Shown one piece after another: positions 38,488-50,839 of a DNA stretch of 64,000 bases (the first letter of the stretch is position 1; each line of letters starts with the position of its first letter). Source of the stretch: Adiantum capillus-veneris (lineage: Eukaryota > Streptophyta > Polypodiopsida > Polypodiales > Pteridaceae). Location of the stretch: positions 49,440,098 through 49,504,097 of the forward strand of contig CM043962.1 in assembly GCA_014529385.2 (NCBI GenBank), in the 5' to 3' direction. Position numbers and translations under genes: made by a program. The notes under the pieces were generated by a model. The model saw nothing but the letters and a program-made list of their open reading frames with translations. It was not told where the DNA came from and searched no databases.

Positions 38488-40055
38488 TGTAACATTCAAT
38501 GGTCTAGTAACTTGTGTGTAGCAGAAAATAACATAGACATAGTAAGCATTTCATTAGCATAGATTCCTAACGAGCATAGCAAGAGTGCTTGGATGGAGGG
38601 ATAAACATAAAGCATAACACCTAGTTAGATAGTCATGAACAATACTTCAAAAGAGACAGAAATTAAGCTATTGACAACACTAGAGGACCGGATTTACATG
38701 GAGCTGGTCCCCCCTCCAAAAGGCATTGTATTATAGGTTTTCCCCATCAAGAGAGACATTTTACAATACAATACTTTGTGTTCCTTCAATAACTTGCTGG
38801 TCCAATGAAGATGGAAGCTTCAAGCATCAAGCTAACACTTGTAAAACACAACATGAATTCCCTCACGGTCTCAGACCCAAGACCTCACATACCTTCAAAG
38901 ATGGTGAGAGGTATGAGAGTAGATTGAGAGGAAGAAGGAGTATTCTTACGAGAAATAAGTATATCTCCTTACATAATCACTCATAATAGCTTAGCATAGA
39001 TTAGTAATTAGCATGGTAGAGGAGATGAGCACGCATTGGAGCTTGGCTCTTGGTTGGATTTGCATCACAAAGCCAAGAGTTGTTGGTGTAGACCTTCCTT
39101 CTCACAAACTTGGAGTAGATGATGAGCTTTCCATTAAAGCTTGAGAAGGAGAGAGAGTCTTCTTTGCTTCACACATGAGATTGTGTGAGTGTGTGTGATA
39201 ATGCCTTGCCAAAATCAACCCCCTCTCTCTCTCGGTCGACCCCTCATGAATTTTACTCATGCTGACATCCCATTGGACCCTGCAAAGCTTAGCCAATGAT
39301 AATTAAGAAGCATAAGTGATAGCCTTGTGACATGTGTCCCCCTTTCCCCTTTCGTGAGAGCTTTAGGTAATTAAATAATGCAATTAAACTCTCATTGGAC
39401 CCCTTAGTCTTCTGGCCAATAGGAATCAGGCAAGTCATTGGGCTGTTGAATGCTCATTGGACCCCTTGGGAGACTGTCCAATAGTCTTCTAGCGAGCTTA
39501 ATTTGTATTGGCTCTTTTATCAACTGTTTTAAAATGAATTAAACTAAATGTACCCTAGCCTAATTCTCAATGGTCCACCTCTATGGCCATCCAATAGGAA
39601 TGGAATGCACCTTGGGGGCAATTGGGCTAGGGAGTTGACATGTGTCCCCTATTCCCTTTGTGTAAGGGGAGCTTGCTAGAGTGTGTGTGTGTGTGTGTGT
39701 GTTTCTCTCTCATCCCCTACAAGAAAGGCTCACCCCCTCAAGAATAGGGATGTGGGAAGACTTTTGAGTCTTCCCACTAGAATCCAATTTACCCTAAGCT
39801 TGATCATTGGACACAACCTTTGAATTTTGGAACCTTAGCATTTAGAAGTCTTAATGGGCTGAACCTTAGGGTCTTTGAAGCCCATTGTTGCACATTGCTC
39901 TTTTGCAGATGGCCCCCCCTTTGGATCCCTATTGTGGCTGGTCTGCCAGCTTAACCAATATTCTAGCCTTTTCTCCCCTGGTACTTCCCTGTATTAAATG
40001 ATCAGTTTAACATGAGAAAATCATTTAAGAGAATTAGATATTAGTTATTATGACA
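38488..40055 (-). repeat. H 3' LTR
   Basis: Plus strand runs from TGTAACATTC to TTATGACA. It contains the inverted family segment (38690-38765) matching the B LTR, and a (GT)n run at 39680-39703. It is longer than the B LTR by ~330 bp. Confidence 0.85.
39680..39703. repeat. (GT)n microsatellite
   Basis: About twelve GT units inside the H LTR. Confidence 0.95.
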
Positions 40056-40430
40056 TTACCTCTCTCTTGAAATCATAGTCATCCTCAACTGTGGAGTAGA
40101 GAAGATAAAGCCTGTTCATTAGTCCTTTTTCTAGTGGGTAGAGGATCCCTATCTTACCCTACGACATTGTTCCACAATGGATGACTAATCCATTTGGTGC
40201 TTGAGAGCCTAAGCTGCCACAAGCATGTCTGTGCATTAGTCCTATCAATCTTCCATAGTAGAGTGACAAGCTCTACTTGGTGTTTCAAAGACTTCGTTTC
40301 TGCAAACTTGATCCTAAGCATGCATACTACTGAACATTTGTGCACAATAAAGAAAAAGAAAGTCTTATAAGACAAAAACTTTGTTCATTTTAAACATTTG
40401 TACATTTGCTTACTCTAGGGAAGCATTGTA
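40056..40430 (-). other. H polypurine tract and 3' non-coding region
   Basis: The PPT (40059-40068 inverted) and ~360 bp conserved with B and L. Confidence 0.65.
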
Positions 40431-41808
40431 AGCATTGACAAGGTTTAGGTTATCCTTTAATTGTATGCCTTGCATCCATCTAGCATCTTCAAAAGAATAA
40501 TTCTTAAACTTAATAAGATATCGTCTAATAATCTTACCGCCTCTCAATACCTTGTCTTCATGTCGGAGAATGGACTCGGGTTGCAACACCTCTTCTTGGT
40601 CCTTGATCTCCGGTGGGTCTTTAATAGTTGGTTCTTGAGGTGGCTCTCCTTTGTAAGGCTAAAATTTAGTAGGCTCACATGGAAAGCATTGTGTATGAGC
40701 CAATGACTGGGAAACTTGAGTTGATGTCCATCTCATTGATTGGTCTAAGAATCTGGAAGGGACCATAATACCTTTTTGCTAACTTACCATACCACTTCTT
40801 TGAAGGCTTGGTCTTTTCTGTGCTTATTAGCAGCAGCCTTTTGCCTTTGCTGTGAGATAGAGATAGCATATTTAATCTTTTGGAAAGATTCTTGTAGGTC
40901 TCGGCTATACTCATCTGTAGCGAAGATCTTCTTGTGTACCTTAAGTAGCAGGGGACTTTTAGGTCTTTCCTCAATTACCTCAAAAGGTGCTTTTCGTGTG
41001 GAGGTATGTACAGTATTGTTGTAGGCATACTCCACTAAGGGTAAGTACTTCTCCCATTGGGACCTTTGATCTACTTTCGTTACATAGGCTTTTAGTAGAT
41101 CAAGAATTGTTAGGTTAGCTATTTCACTTTGGCCTTCCGTTTGCGGGTGATAGGCCAAAGACAAGTTTAGCCTTGTCCCTAAATTCTCAAAGAGAACCTT
41201 CCAAAAATTATTGGTTATTCTAGGATCTCTATCCGACACTATGGACATCGGCAAGCCATGGTACTTGAAGATTTGTGATATGAAGAGGGTTTCCATTTGA
41301 TGGGCTTTGATAGTCTTTTTGACAGGTATAAAATACGCTTGTTTGTTGAACCTGTCTACTATCGTCCATATCCCTGTATTCCGATGGATAGACTTAGGCA
41401 ATCCAAAGATAAAATTCATGGATATGCTCTCCCATGGTGAATTAGGGATTGGCAAAGGTTGAAGCAATCGAGGTTGCTTCCCTTTATCGAACTTTGTATT
41501 TTGGCATACCACACATTTAGAAACATACTCTTGTATGTTTGCTTTCATGGCAGGCCAATAGAAATATGTTTCAATCCCTTTTAGGGTAGACTGAATCCCT
41601 CTATTCCCCGCATAAGGAGGAGCCTGAGATTCATACATTACTTTCTCACGTAGTGAGTTAGTAACGCATAGTCTATTGCCATAGAGAAGATAACCATCTT
41701 GTAAAGTAAATGGTTCTTCTTTCTTCCCTAATGTAAGGGGTGAAATCACATCTCTAAAATTGGGATCAATAGCGTACTCATCTATCATAGAAGATAGATC
41801 ATTTCCTT
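40431..41808 (-). pseudogene. H integrase and chromodomain region
   Basis: Contains DLSSMIDEYAIDPNFRDV, the zinc region (HRGIQ/NRGIQSTLKGIETYFYWP, KCVVCQ) and the integrase core: ISMNFIFGLPKSI, IVSDRDPRITNNFW, YHPQTEGQSEIANL. The first catalytic Asp is Asn here (MDFIFG in B and L). A frame break near 40780 separates the C-terminal part; the chromodomain lies at about 40440-40600. The open frame is long (354 codons) but inactive. Confidence 0.87.
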
Positions 41809-42099
41809 GAGTTGTGTATAATCTATCATTCACAAAATCAAAGAGCACACAAGAAAGAAATTATAGAAATATTAGAGAAATAAACAGATATAATTTTTTG
41901 GAAACGATTTGTAACACCTCAAAATTGATTCACACAAAATATATTACATCAAAATTAAACCCATGTATCTATTATACAACATTCTTAACATGAAATACAT
42001 GTAATCTGTGCACACATATATAAAGTTGGTATACAAATTTGATCATGGTGATCTCTTATTTCTATAAAATCTATCCAATGTAATATAAAGTAATCAACA

Positions 42100-42412
42100 C
42101 AAAAACTCCATGGAAGAATAATCATCTCAATGACAATGAAAATGTATCATGAAATCATGAAACAACTCTATAAAGGAATATTATCTCAGTAATGAACGAT
42201 CAATATGAATGACTTATAATCATCATATAAACGCATTATGGAACAACTCCATGAAAGAATAACCATCTTAGTAACAAACAATTCGTACGAAAGAGTTTTA
42301 ATCACGAAACATATCACGGCATGATGGAACAAATCCAAATAAAAGAATGATTATCTCAGTAACAAACAATCAGTATAAACGATTTTTAATCATCATGAAA
42401 ACACATCATGGA
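42100..42412. repeat. Degenerate ~80-bp tandem repeat, four units
   Basis: Units starting with AACAACTCC-like text at about 42100, 42161, 42242 and 42328, each with AAGAATAATCATCTCAGTAA and ending in ATCATGG-type text. Unit lengths are about 61-86 bp. Confidence 0.75.
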
Positions 42413-42454
42413 TCATGCAACTATCAAAGTTGACGATGGAGAAGCGTAGAGACC

Positions 42455-42461
42455 GGGGGGG

Positions 42462-42516
<55 letters not shown>
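42455..42516. repeat. Poly-G and (GA)n microsatellite
   Basis: A G run of about 10 followed by about 26 GA units. Confidence 0.95.
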
Positions 42517-42521
<5 letters not shown>

Positions 42522-43503
42522 CTATCATCCTTGGAGGTCACATATGACCTATGGGACCAAATGAACATGTCACGTGGTGTGAGTGGAGGTCATAAGTGAC
42601 TCACGATGCTCAAAAATGGCTAAAAGGAGCTTCATAATAGAGAGTCCACATTGTGGTTGGGAGAGGAAGGTATTGAGGCGGTCCGGGGCGGGCAACAAGA
42701 AGAGTGGCCTCTAAACACCCTTCGAGGCTCCCGTGCTTCTCAATTGGGGTTGGGGCAAGCACAATCACAGACAACAACAACCCACAGCCAGAAACCAAAC
42801 AAGAAAAGGGGCACCACCTAGTTGTAGATGCGAACTAGGACGCACGTGATATCTCTTTGTACTCAAACGCACAAAGAGAGGGGAATGCAAGATAGCCACA
42901 CACACCAAACACAAACATTCACCACGCCAAAGAGAGGTAAAGAGCACAAATCAACTTGAGCAACTCAGTCTTAGCATTAAAGACTAGATGCACACAAAGC
43001 TTGATGAGAAATAGAGGGACAACACAAAACTTGACCTTGTTGCCAATACACAAATTGTCTTAGGGTCACGGGAGCCCTCTCACCGAGCACCCTCTTACAA
43101 TTTACCTTTTAGGCAAACAATTCAACAAGCCCTCAAACCACCAAGCATGAAATGGCACAACAAACTTTAAGGACAATATACCTTCAACCACCTGATAAGC
43201 CAACTTATCAAGTCAATTTGGAGAGAAGAGTCGTAGTTGCAGCATACAATTGCACCCAAAACTATGAATCTTATTTATGGACAAGAGTAGGCTACAAGTG
43301 TGATTGCAGAGTATAGTATCACTCCACTCCTCTAGATGGCATAACTAACTTCAAGCTTCTCCATGCACCTATGTGTAGTGATGGAATAGAGCACTCACAA
43401 TGCACACACTCTACACAACTAGGCTTGAAGAGTGGTGTGTTATGTGTTGAGAATGGTGTGGTGTAGTATGATCATGTGATGATTTACAAGGGAGAGAAGG
43501 GCT

Positions 43504-43512
43504 CTATTTATA
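43504..43512 (-). promoter_or_regulatory. TATA-like site, owner unknown
   Basis: Minus-strand TATAAATAG followed by a pyrimidine-rich stretch. It resembles LTR or gene core promoters, but no gene follows. Confidence 0.35.
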
Positions 43513-45509
43513 GGTTTTAGAAGCCCCGATTAGGATTAAGCCTAATCAAGTTTATTTTGAAGGAATAAAAGATTATGCATTTTTTATTTTTATTTTTAAT
43601 GAGGGTGGGTCTCTCTTGTCCTTTGAGTCACATGGATGTGGGCTCAAGGGAAGAGAATTATTGAGGATGATAGGAGAGAGGATTGAGTAAATAATTTGGG
43701 AGTGCCTACTCTAGTAGAGGGTGCATTTTACAATAAGGTTAGTGGTTAGTAGTTAGTAATTATCACTAAAAAATATTTACAAAATCATTCACCAAATGGT
43801 GAGATATATGATGAGAAAAGTTAGAGAAGGGATGAGCTTGTAAAGAGAGGTTGAAGCTTTGGAGAAGTTGAAATTCATCTCTTTACAGCACCGAAAGAAG
43901 AAGCAGTCAGCATGGCGAAGCAGCGCGTGTCGAGGAAGCTATGTTATTTCAAACCTTGGAAAATTCATGATAAAAGCCTTCATTGCAGAGGTTATCTTTG
44001 GATTTTTGCTGATTTTTTTGAAGTTCTTTACAAAGCTGAAGAGAGTATGGTAATATGGACATATATGTAGAGAGAAAGGGAGACACATAGGGAGTAGAAA
44101 TGGAGGATGAAGGCTATGGAGGTGTGAGAGATGTGGCAATGGTGAAAAGGGTGAATTAGGACATGGGAGTTGTAGGTTTGGGAGTGGGAAGGAGAGGGAG
44201 GAGTGTGTGTGAAAGAAGAAAATGATAAAGTGGAAGAGGGAGTGTGGCTGCATAGCATGGGCAAACTAGGGTCCACCAATAAAATCATAGCTCACAGCTC
44301 GTAGCTCAAAAAAATATTTAAAAATTTGAGGTGAAAGTTCAACTCACGAGCTACAAGTTTTGTTTGTATCACCTTTTCAAATTCGGGAAGCATGTGATCT
44401 TTAAAAATTCAGCAAAACCGACTGTTTTTTCCACTGCACAAGGTCCTTGTGAGGTCCTTCTTTGGATGATTCTTTTGAATACCTCCAAGAGTGAGCTCCC
44501 CATGGTGCATGCATGCATTCCACATACCTTGACCTTATTTGGTAGGTCTATAATTGAAGATATTGTTGAGATCATGATATAAGTGAATAGTATAACTAAG
44601 AAAATCAAATATTGAGGGGTCTAAAAATATGTACATGTCAAATATAAATAATATAGGTGGAAAAAATATAAAGGGGTCAAAATAAATCTCTCTCATTATA
44701 AGTCTACCATAAAAAGATGAATATTTTTGGTGTTCTAATTTATAAGAGTAAAAGAGAATAGATGTAGGAAGGAAAAATCACAATAGTGAAAAAATATACA
44801 CATAAATAAAACTAGTTTTTTTGGATTTTTGTTGGGATGGAGTTACACTAAAAATAAGAGAAGCTTGCATGAAATTATTTTTATATGGAATAAAGAGTAT
44901 GCAAAATGGTAAGAAAAAATATGTTAATGGTGAGTCATTGTACATAGCATAAATAACACACCATAGGTAGAAATATTTAAATAAATATCAAAATAATTAT
45001 GAAAAATCCTTTTATTTAGGCCTTATATACAATGAAATATTTACACACAAATGGGCCATAATATACTTTTATTTTTTTTACTTTTTTGGCTCAACCAACC
45101 CAGTGACTAGCTAATTAAGGGTTTTTAACAAGATATGGGAAAAGTCCCCTAACTCACACACACCTATATACAGTGAAATGGTAGGGATAGCCACAGTGTT
45201 TGGATGATTTTGGTAGGGTGGGTTAACTCACTATGGCAATTAGGGAGAGCCGAAAAATGGCTATCAGTATGTAGGGAGAGCTCATGGTTGAATATATGGG
45301 GAAAAGAGGACCTAATGTGGTCAAAAGCTGAGCACTCAAGTAGTGTGTGGTACTCATTCTCTCGCACTTGATGAGGGCATAAGGTCCAAAGTTGATGAGA
45401 CTCCTTGTGAGTGCCCCAACGTCATGTCTCGCAACATAGAGAATGGGAGCTAAGACAAATGGAGGCAATGGTGCAGATTGCACTCAATGGGATGGGCTCA
45501 AGGATGTAA

Positions 45510-45512
<3 letters not shown>

Positions 45513-45555
<43 letters not shown>
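45513..45555. repeat. (GA)n microsatellite
   Basis: About 21 GA units. Confidence 0.95.
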
Positions 45556-45558
<3 letters not shown>

Positions 45559-47074
45559 CCTTAACCAATCAACCTTGGTAATGAGTAATTGAATGTGTAT
45601 ACAATGGAGGTAAGGGGTTGGTTATATAGCAACCTCAATAAATTGCCCTATCCAAACTTTAACAAAAAAGTAAAACAAATACTTGAAAGCCATAATGGGC
45701 TTTCATTAGGTAGCTCACTTGAGATGCCAAAACACTAATACCCTCTCTGTAGCCAATAGTGAGACCAAGTCAATGGACAAGCTACCATGGACATGCCAAA
45801 AGTGGCCACCAACTGGATACCCCTGTATTTTGCTACCTTCCACTTTGTACCTGAGAATAATGCCATCTTGAGCATCAATTGTCTTTGTAGAAAATTTGAT
45901 TGTAGAACATATTATGTCCAAGAATCCCCATTCTTCAAGAATGGCCACATGGTTGGCATGAAATCAATCCTCGAGGCTTAGTATGACCCCATCAAAATCC
46001 AAGCGTTTAGTATTTTACTATTGCCAGGATTTTTAAATGCTCGAGCAGGGGGGGGGGAAGGGGGGTGTCACTAAGTGAAGTCAATGTTCCAATCGCAACC
46101 GGCTGACATCGTTTTAAAAAGCTATTGCAAGAGGGAAGACCGCCTAGACAACCTTGCCAGTGTTTCAAAATGCAGAGCCTCGCAGGTACCGTAGCTACCA
46201 AGCGCTATTGTTTTATAAAGCTAGCGAGAAAGGGTAGACTTCAGTGTCGCTCCGATGTTGCGTTTTAGAATGCCAAGAGGGGAGGGAAGAAAAATTCCAA
46301 CGCTATAGGGGGATATGTGTTCGAAACGTGAGCCGAGAAGGCACCGGGCCTTTGGCTATGAGAGGTGTGAAAGAGAGAGAACAACAAACACTGAAAGATC
46401 TTGTAATCATCGTAACCATCAATAACTTGAGTTAAAACTTTGAGTACAGCTTAATCCTTAGGCAAGGGAGATTGTTAACAGCAACGTCACTTGGATCATT
46501 TGATAACTAGGAGTTTAAGCTCCCTTTTTATAGGATTAATTGGGTCGTTGATGGCATCGGGGCTTAATACGATGATTAATCAATCTCTACCTGATGACGA
46601 TGATGGAAATTTCTATCGCTTTATCTGCTTCAGCTGCCCCTTGGATTCTACAAAATTTAATTCTACTCACTGCCTCAATCTTCATGCTTCAATTACTGTC
46701 TAACGTTCTGTAGCTTCTAGCTTTGTGTGCTTTGCACTACCTTAATTGCTGCTCACAAGTTTTGACTTTCTCCTCTTCTTCAATTGCCATCCAAAGCTTT
46801 CAAAGCTCCCTCTTCTATTCGCTTTCAAAAGTTATGTGGTTTGCACCCTTTTTCTTCGTGCTTTGCCGACCTCGTATTTAAGGCCATCACTTTTGCTCAA
46901 ACTTCTCGGTTGTGCCTAGCTTTGCTTAGTCGAAAGAGATATAGAGAGAGCCCTCACTTATTTGCTTCAAACGCCCTCTGTTGCTCTTAATTGCTTTTCT
47001 TTCTTGCTCATCAAGGTTGAGACAAAGCTTACCTTTGAAGCCTTCAAGATCGAGAGAGAGAATGAGAAATATTC

Positions 47075-47168
47075 TCAAGAATCACCCCTCCCTTGCTTAC
47101 CCTCTCTGATTCCTCCTCTCTATACTTAAGAGAGAGAGAGAGATTGAGAGCTTCAAACTCCGAGCTCA

Positions 47169-47245
<77 letters not shown>

Positions 47246-47338
47246 AGATCCTCAAGAATCGCCCCTCCCTTGCTTACCCTCTCTGATTCCTCCCCTCTAT
47301 ACTTAAGAGATAGAGAGAGAGAGATTGAGTGTTACAAA
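47075..47338. repeat. ~85-bp direct repeat flanking a (GA)n microsatellite
   Basis: TCAAGAATC...CCTTGCTTACCC...ACTTAAGAGA occurs at 47075-47158 and 47252-47338 (177 bp apart). A GA run at 47173-47238 lies between them, and a short GA run follows each copy. Confidence 0.88.
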
Positions 47339-48268
47339 CAGGAGTGCAGAGAGCCCTGCAAAACACTAAAAACAATATACTTGCAAGCCATAAAACTGAC
47401 AAATCTACATACCTTATGAATCTCGTGGGACACATAACCGAATCATACGCGATCAGAGAGAGACTGAGAGTGGGAGAGAATGAGAGAGCACGTGCGGGTG
47501 CACTTCCTAGAGCGGAGTGCTACGTTGGCACGGTGAGAGAGAAGAGAGGAGAGGAGAAGAATAACGCAGACACTGGGTGCAATCTCCCCTCGTGCAAGTG
47601 TTACCATTTCCCTCTTGCACGTATTTGATTTATAGATTTCTTGAATGGTCAATGTGAGTACAAACTGGTTGCGGCAGGTCATAAATGGCCAAAGCTCATA
47701 GAAGAGCACTTGAATAATAAATTGCACATAAAATATATATATCCATTCGCATAGGCCTAGCTCGTTAAGCCTTTTCCACCTAGCAGCTGCTGCAGTAAAT
47801 ACCAAAATATCAATTCCATTACATACCTCTCTGTTAGAAAGCAATTGTCCTCAGTTGCAAAGATTAAAAGCTGCAAACAACGCTTGTTAAAAATAGTGAT
47901 TAGTATGCTGTGTCAAAAATATTGCATAGTACAAGAAAAATTTATGAAACTAAATGACATGGCTCATGCCAACCATCATCCACATACTACCTATTCTAGT
48001 GTCCCATACCACTAGAATAAGCAGTATATGTCATACCTGGATGAATTAGGATATCATTGGTCAAACTCATCATTCATTAATCAATTCTCATCAATCTCAA
48101 ATTCAATTCCATAATTATTGTTGCGAGAAGAAATCATCGTATACCAATTCCAAATCCAAAAATATACCCATTTCAAATCCAAATCCAAATATCCTTCATT
48201 TTGTATATCGGGATAACAAAATCATACAATGATGGCTAGCCATTGCAGCATGATTTTGTGATTAGTGT

Positions 48269-48470
48269 TGCCTAAATCGGCGAATCTACACCAATAAGGC
48301 GTGCTGCCTAAATCGGCAAATCTTCACTATTGTTGCCTAAATCGGTGAATCTACATTTGATATGGTTTAAAAATCATGAATCTGCAATTTATCAATGTGC
48401 TACCTAAATCGATGAATCTGCACCAAGATGAGTATCTACACACTGCCTGAATCGGTGAATCTGTGTGTGG
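48269..48470. repeat. Short tandem repeat TGCCTAAATCGGTGAATCT
   Basis: Five clear copies start at 48269, 48305, 48334, 48401 and 48444, with a weaker one near 48368. Spacing is about 29-43 bp. The consensus core is GCCTAAATCGGTGAATCTRCA; no ORF crosses it. Confidence 0.85.
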
Positions 48471-50839
48471 CTAGGCATAAAAATATAACATTTAGCACAT
48501 GTGTGAGACCAATTTGGAGCATGTTTGACTAGGAGGGTACTTACAAATTGTTGTTCACTATCCAGAGCACCTTAGCTCACATGAGTAGTAGTATAGCTTA
48601 ATGACAAATGATCTTAATGAAAAAAATGAAAATCAATGAGAAACCAGGGCCGTAGCAGTGTGTGAGTATTCAGCTTAGAAGACAATTAGACAAACAAAAT
48701 ATGAAAAGAACACTAATCTATTTGTTGTACATACCAGTAGGATATTGGGTATCTATGTATGCGTGTCAAGAGAGCTGTGTTGTCTCTTTGAATGGTATAA
48801 GCAAACACATCTAAGATTTTGGCACAATCTTGTATGACAGTGGTAGTATAGTCAACCAGTAAGTGGTAAGATATGGATTACTTAAGATATTTGACTTATT
48901 AGCCAAGAATGTAGGTATTGGAAAATCAAAGAGAACATGGTGAGTATATTATCACTGAAGCTTTTAAAATAAGAGCAAAATTCAAGCCATTATATGAGAG
49001 ATGGTTGGGTTCATAGCTCATAAGATACCTTGAAAAGGGAAAGGAGGTATTGGAGGTGCGTAATTGGATAATAGACCGTATTTGAAAATGTATACACCAA
49101 TGTGTGTGTGTAGAGAGAGAGAAAAATAGAAGACAACTGCAACTATCAATCTCGGACCAAGATAGAGTTATGAAATCCAGAATGTGTTAAATTTGTGCTG
49201 AAAAGAGGCTATGAAAATAAAAAATAAGAGCAGGACTACGTGGCCTCTCAAGTGATACCATTGTATAAAAGACCACATGTTTAGTTTGATTGCACATGGA
49301 GGATGTTTATGACTGCTTATACCAGAATTAGAAAACCATGTAGTTACAAAAACTTTCAAACAAATCCCTTGAAGGTAGAAATGACTAGTAAAATCATTAG
49401 AATGAAAATAATAATGCTCATGTATGAGTCTTGTTAAAACAAAGTACAGAGGATAGTGAGAGTTGGTAAGGTTAGTCATCACACAAATTAGTTGTCTTCT
49501 ATTTCAACTAAGTTTTTAATAGTAAGTGCTTGTATTGTTTATGAAAGGCCATGCTGATTAGTGCATCCATAAATAATTACCTAGGAGATTCATGAGAAGG
49601 GTAAATTGCAAATGATTTATGAACAACTGCTTTCAATTGCAAGGAAAAATGGTACTAAATTTAAATTACTGCAAGAGAAGCTCAAGATAGATAGTGTGAT
49701 CCCATTTTTAAAAAATATGTAATTTATTTATTTAGCATTTACCATAATACTACAACAGTTTTGCACTCAACTACTCTGTTAAAAAAAAATGAATCACAAG
49801 ATGTTATCATTTGCGGTGCAATGCCAATAAGATTAAAAAAACTAAGAAAAAAGAAAATTATATTTAAGCGCAAAAATAAAATATTCCCTACTTACAAAAA
49901 CTTCAATTTTCCAAGCCAAGTAGGAAGAAAATGCTCAGAAAGCTATCCTTTATTGTGCCGTTTGTGATTATCTTGTCCTGAATGGGCGGGTGTCCATCAT
50001 TAGGAAGATGTTTGTTTAGTGATGGATTAAAACTTAGTATGTGAGAGTGAGTGTGAGAGCTATCTATGAATTGGTATTAGTGGTACGTATGTTAGCTACA
50101 ATTATAAATTGTTCTGGTGGTTATCAGACAGGTGAGTTGATCCAAAATACAAGAAAAATATAAATTAATTAAAAATAAAAATAAAATTTGGTATACTCGT
50201 GATGAAAGGGGTATTCCAAATACAACAGCTTATCCATTGTGTCTATCCTGGCAGTGATCATGCATTCTGCACCTTCGATCGTGATCCTTCTGGCTGTGAT
50301 TTCTACCATATTTATCGACGCTATCATGATCTCTTTGTCTTTTGTGGCTTTGTTACATTGATTGGGTTTATCATAATCTGTGGCCGTCGCATTGGCCGAT
50401 AGCATTATGTGGTATGCTTGCCAAGTTATGAGAGCGAAAGAGAGAATTTCTTCATCTTGATGATCAAGCATATTGTTCTGGCGGATAAAACCATCACAAA
50501 AGTGTGTCATCCCAATAGAGTAATCCGTTCAATATGGTGACTATTGGTCATGGAGGTAGCTTATCCCTGTGCAAGAAAGAGAGCTTCCAATCCAACAAAT
50601 GATAGCGGAGCTTCGACATGATTATGAAAGAGTGTAGCCAGCAATCTGGACGATGTGCATGAGTTGGGAAGTCGTCCATTTGGAAGGGGGGTAGGAGGCT
50701 CAAGAGGGAGGTGGTTTGAGAGACAGAAATGAAATGAAATAAAATGAAATGTTATATTAAACGGCTTCAAAAGGCCACAGTGACCCATGAGTAATGAGAC
50801 CAAATTGATACAAGCCTTAATCCTTGTGGATCTAATCCA

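Larger units (their letters stand above)
38488..41808 (-). mobile_element. H: chromovirus with complete 3' LTR, inserted in copia G
   Basis: Minus-strand: a 1568-bp LTR (38488-40055), PPT, 3' non-coding region, chromodomain region, integrase. Truncated near 41808, where unrelated DNA begins. The LTR begins exactly inside copia G linker sequence, so H is younger than G. Confidence 0.87.
41809..50838. other. Unassigned intergenic DNA
   Basis: About 9 kb with no recognisable transposon or host gene. ORFs are short and have no family signature. It contains GA, poly-G and degenerate tandem repeats (listed separately) and a few TATA-like sites (minus strand at 43504-43512, TATAAATAG followed by AGCCCTTCTC). 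Some of it may be old LTR or promoter DNA. No exon structure can be supported. Confidence 0.55.

Noticed and set aside
44028-44288. Ser/Pro/His-rich minus-strand ORF
   Set aside because: Arises from GGAG/GAAG-rich repetitive DNA; no start context or homology.
46040-46075. Poly-G tract
   Set aside because: Simple low-complexity run; no structure around it supports a regulatory role.
47443-47844. 133-codon minus-strand ORF
   Set aside because: No family signature and it overlaps GA-rich DNA; consistent with a chance ORF.
47991-48021. CTATTCTAGTG and CACTAGAATAAG inverted pair, resembling the TIR of the 25114 insertion
   Set aside because: Only 9-10 bases match, separated by 8 bp, with no target duplication; most likely chance.
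50131-50137. CAG/GTGAGT-like splice donor
   Set aside because: An isolated consensus without an exon or acceptor partner is not evidence of a gene.
50169-50510. 113-codon minus-strand ORF with Asp/Arg/His-rich text in another frame
   Set aside because: No recognisable domain, no convincing splice sites, and low-complexity composition; a host exon cannot be supported.
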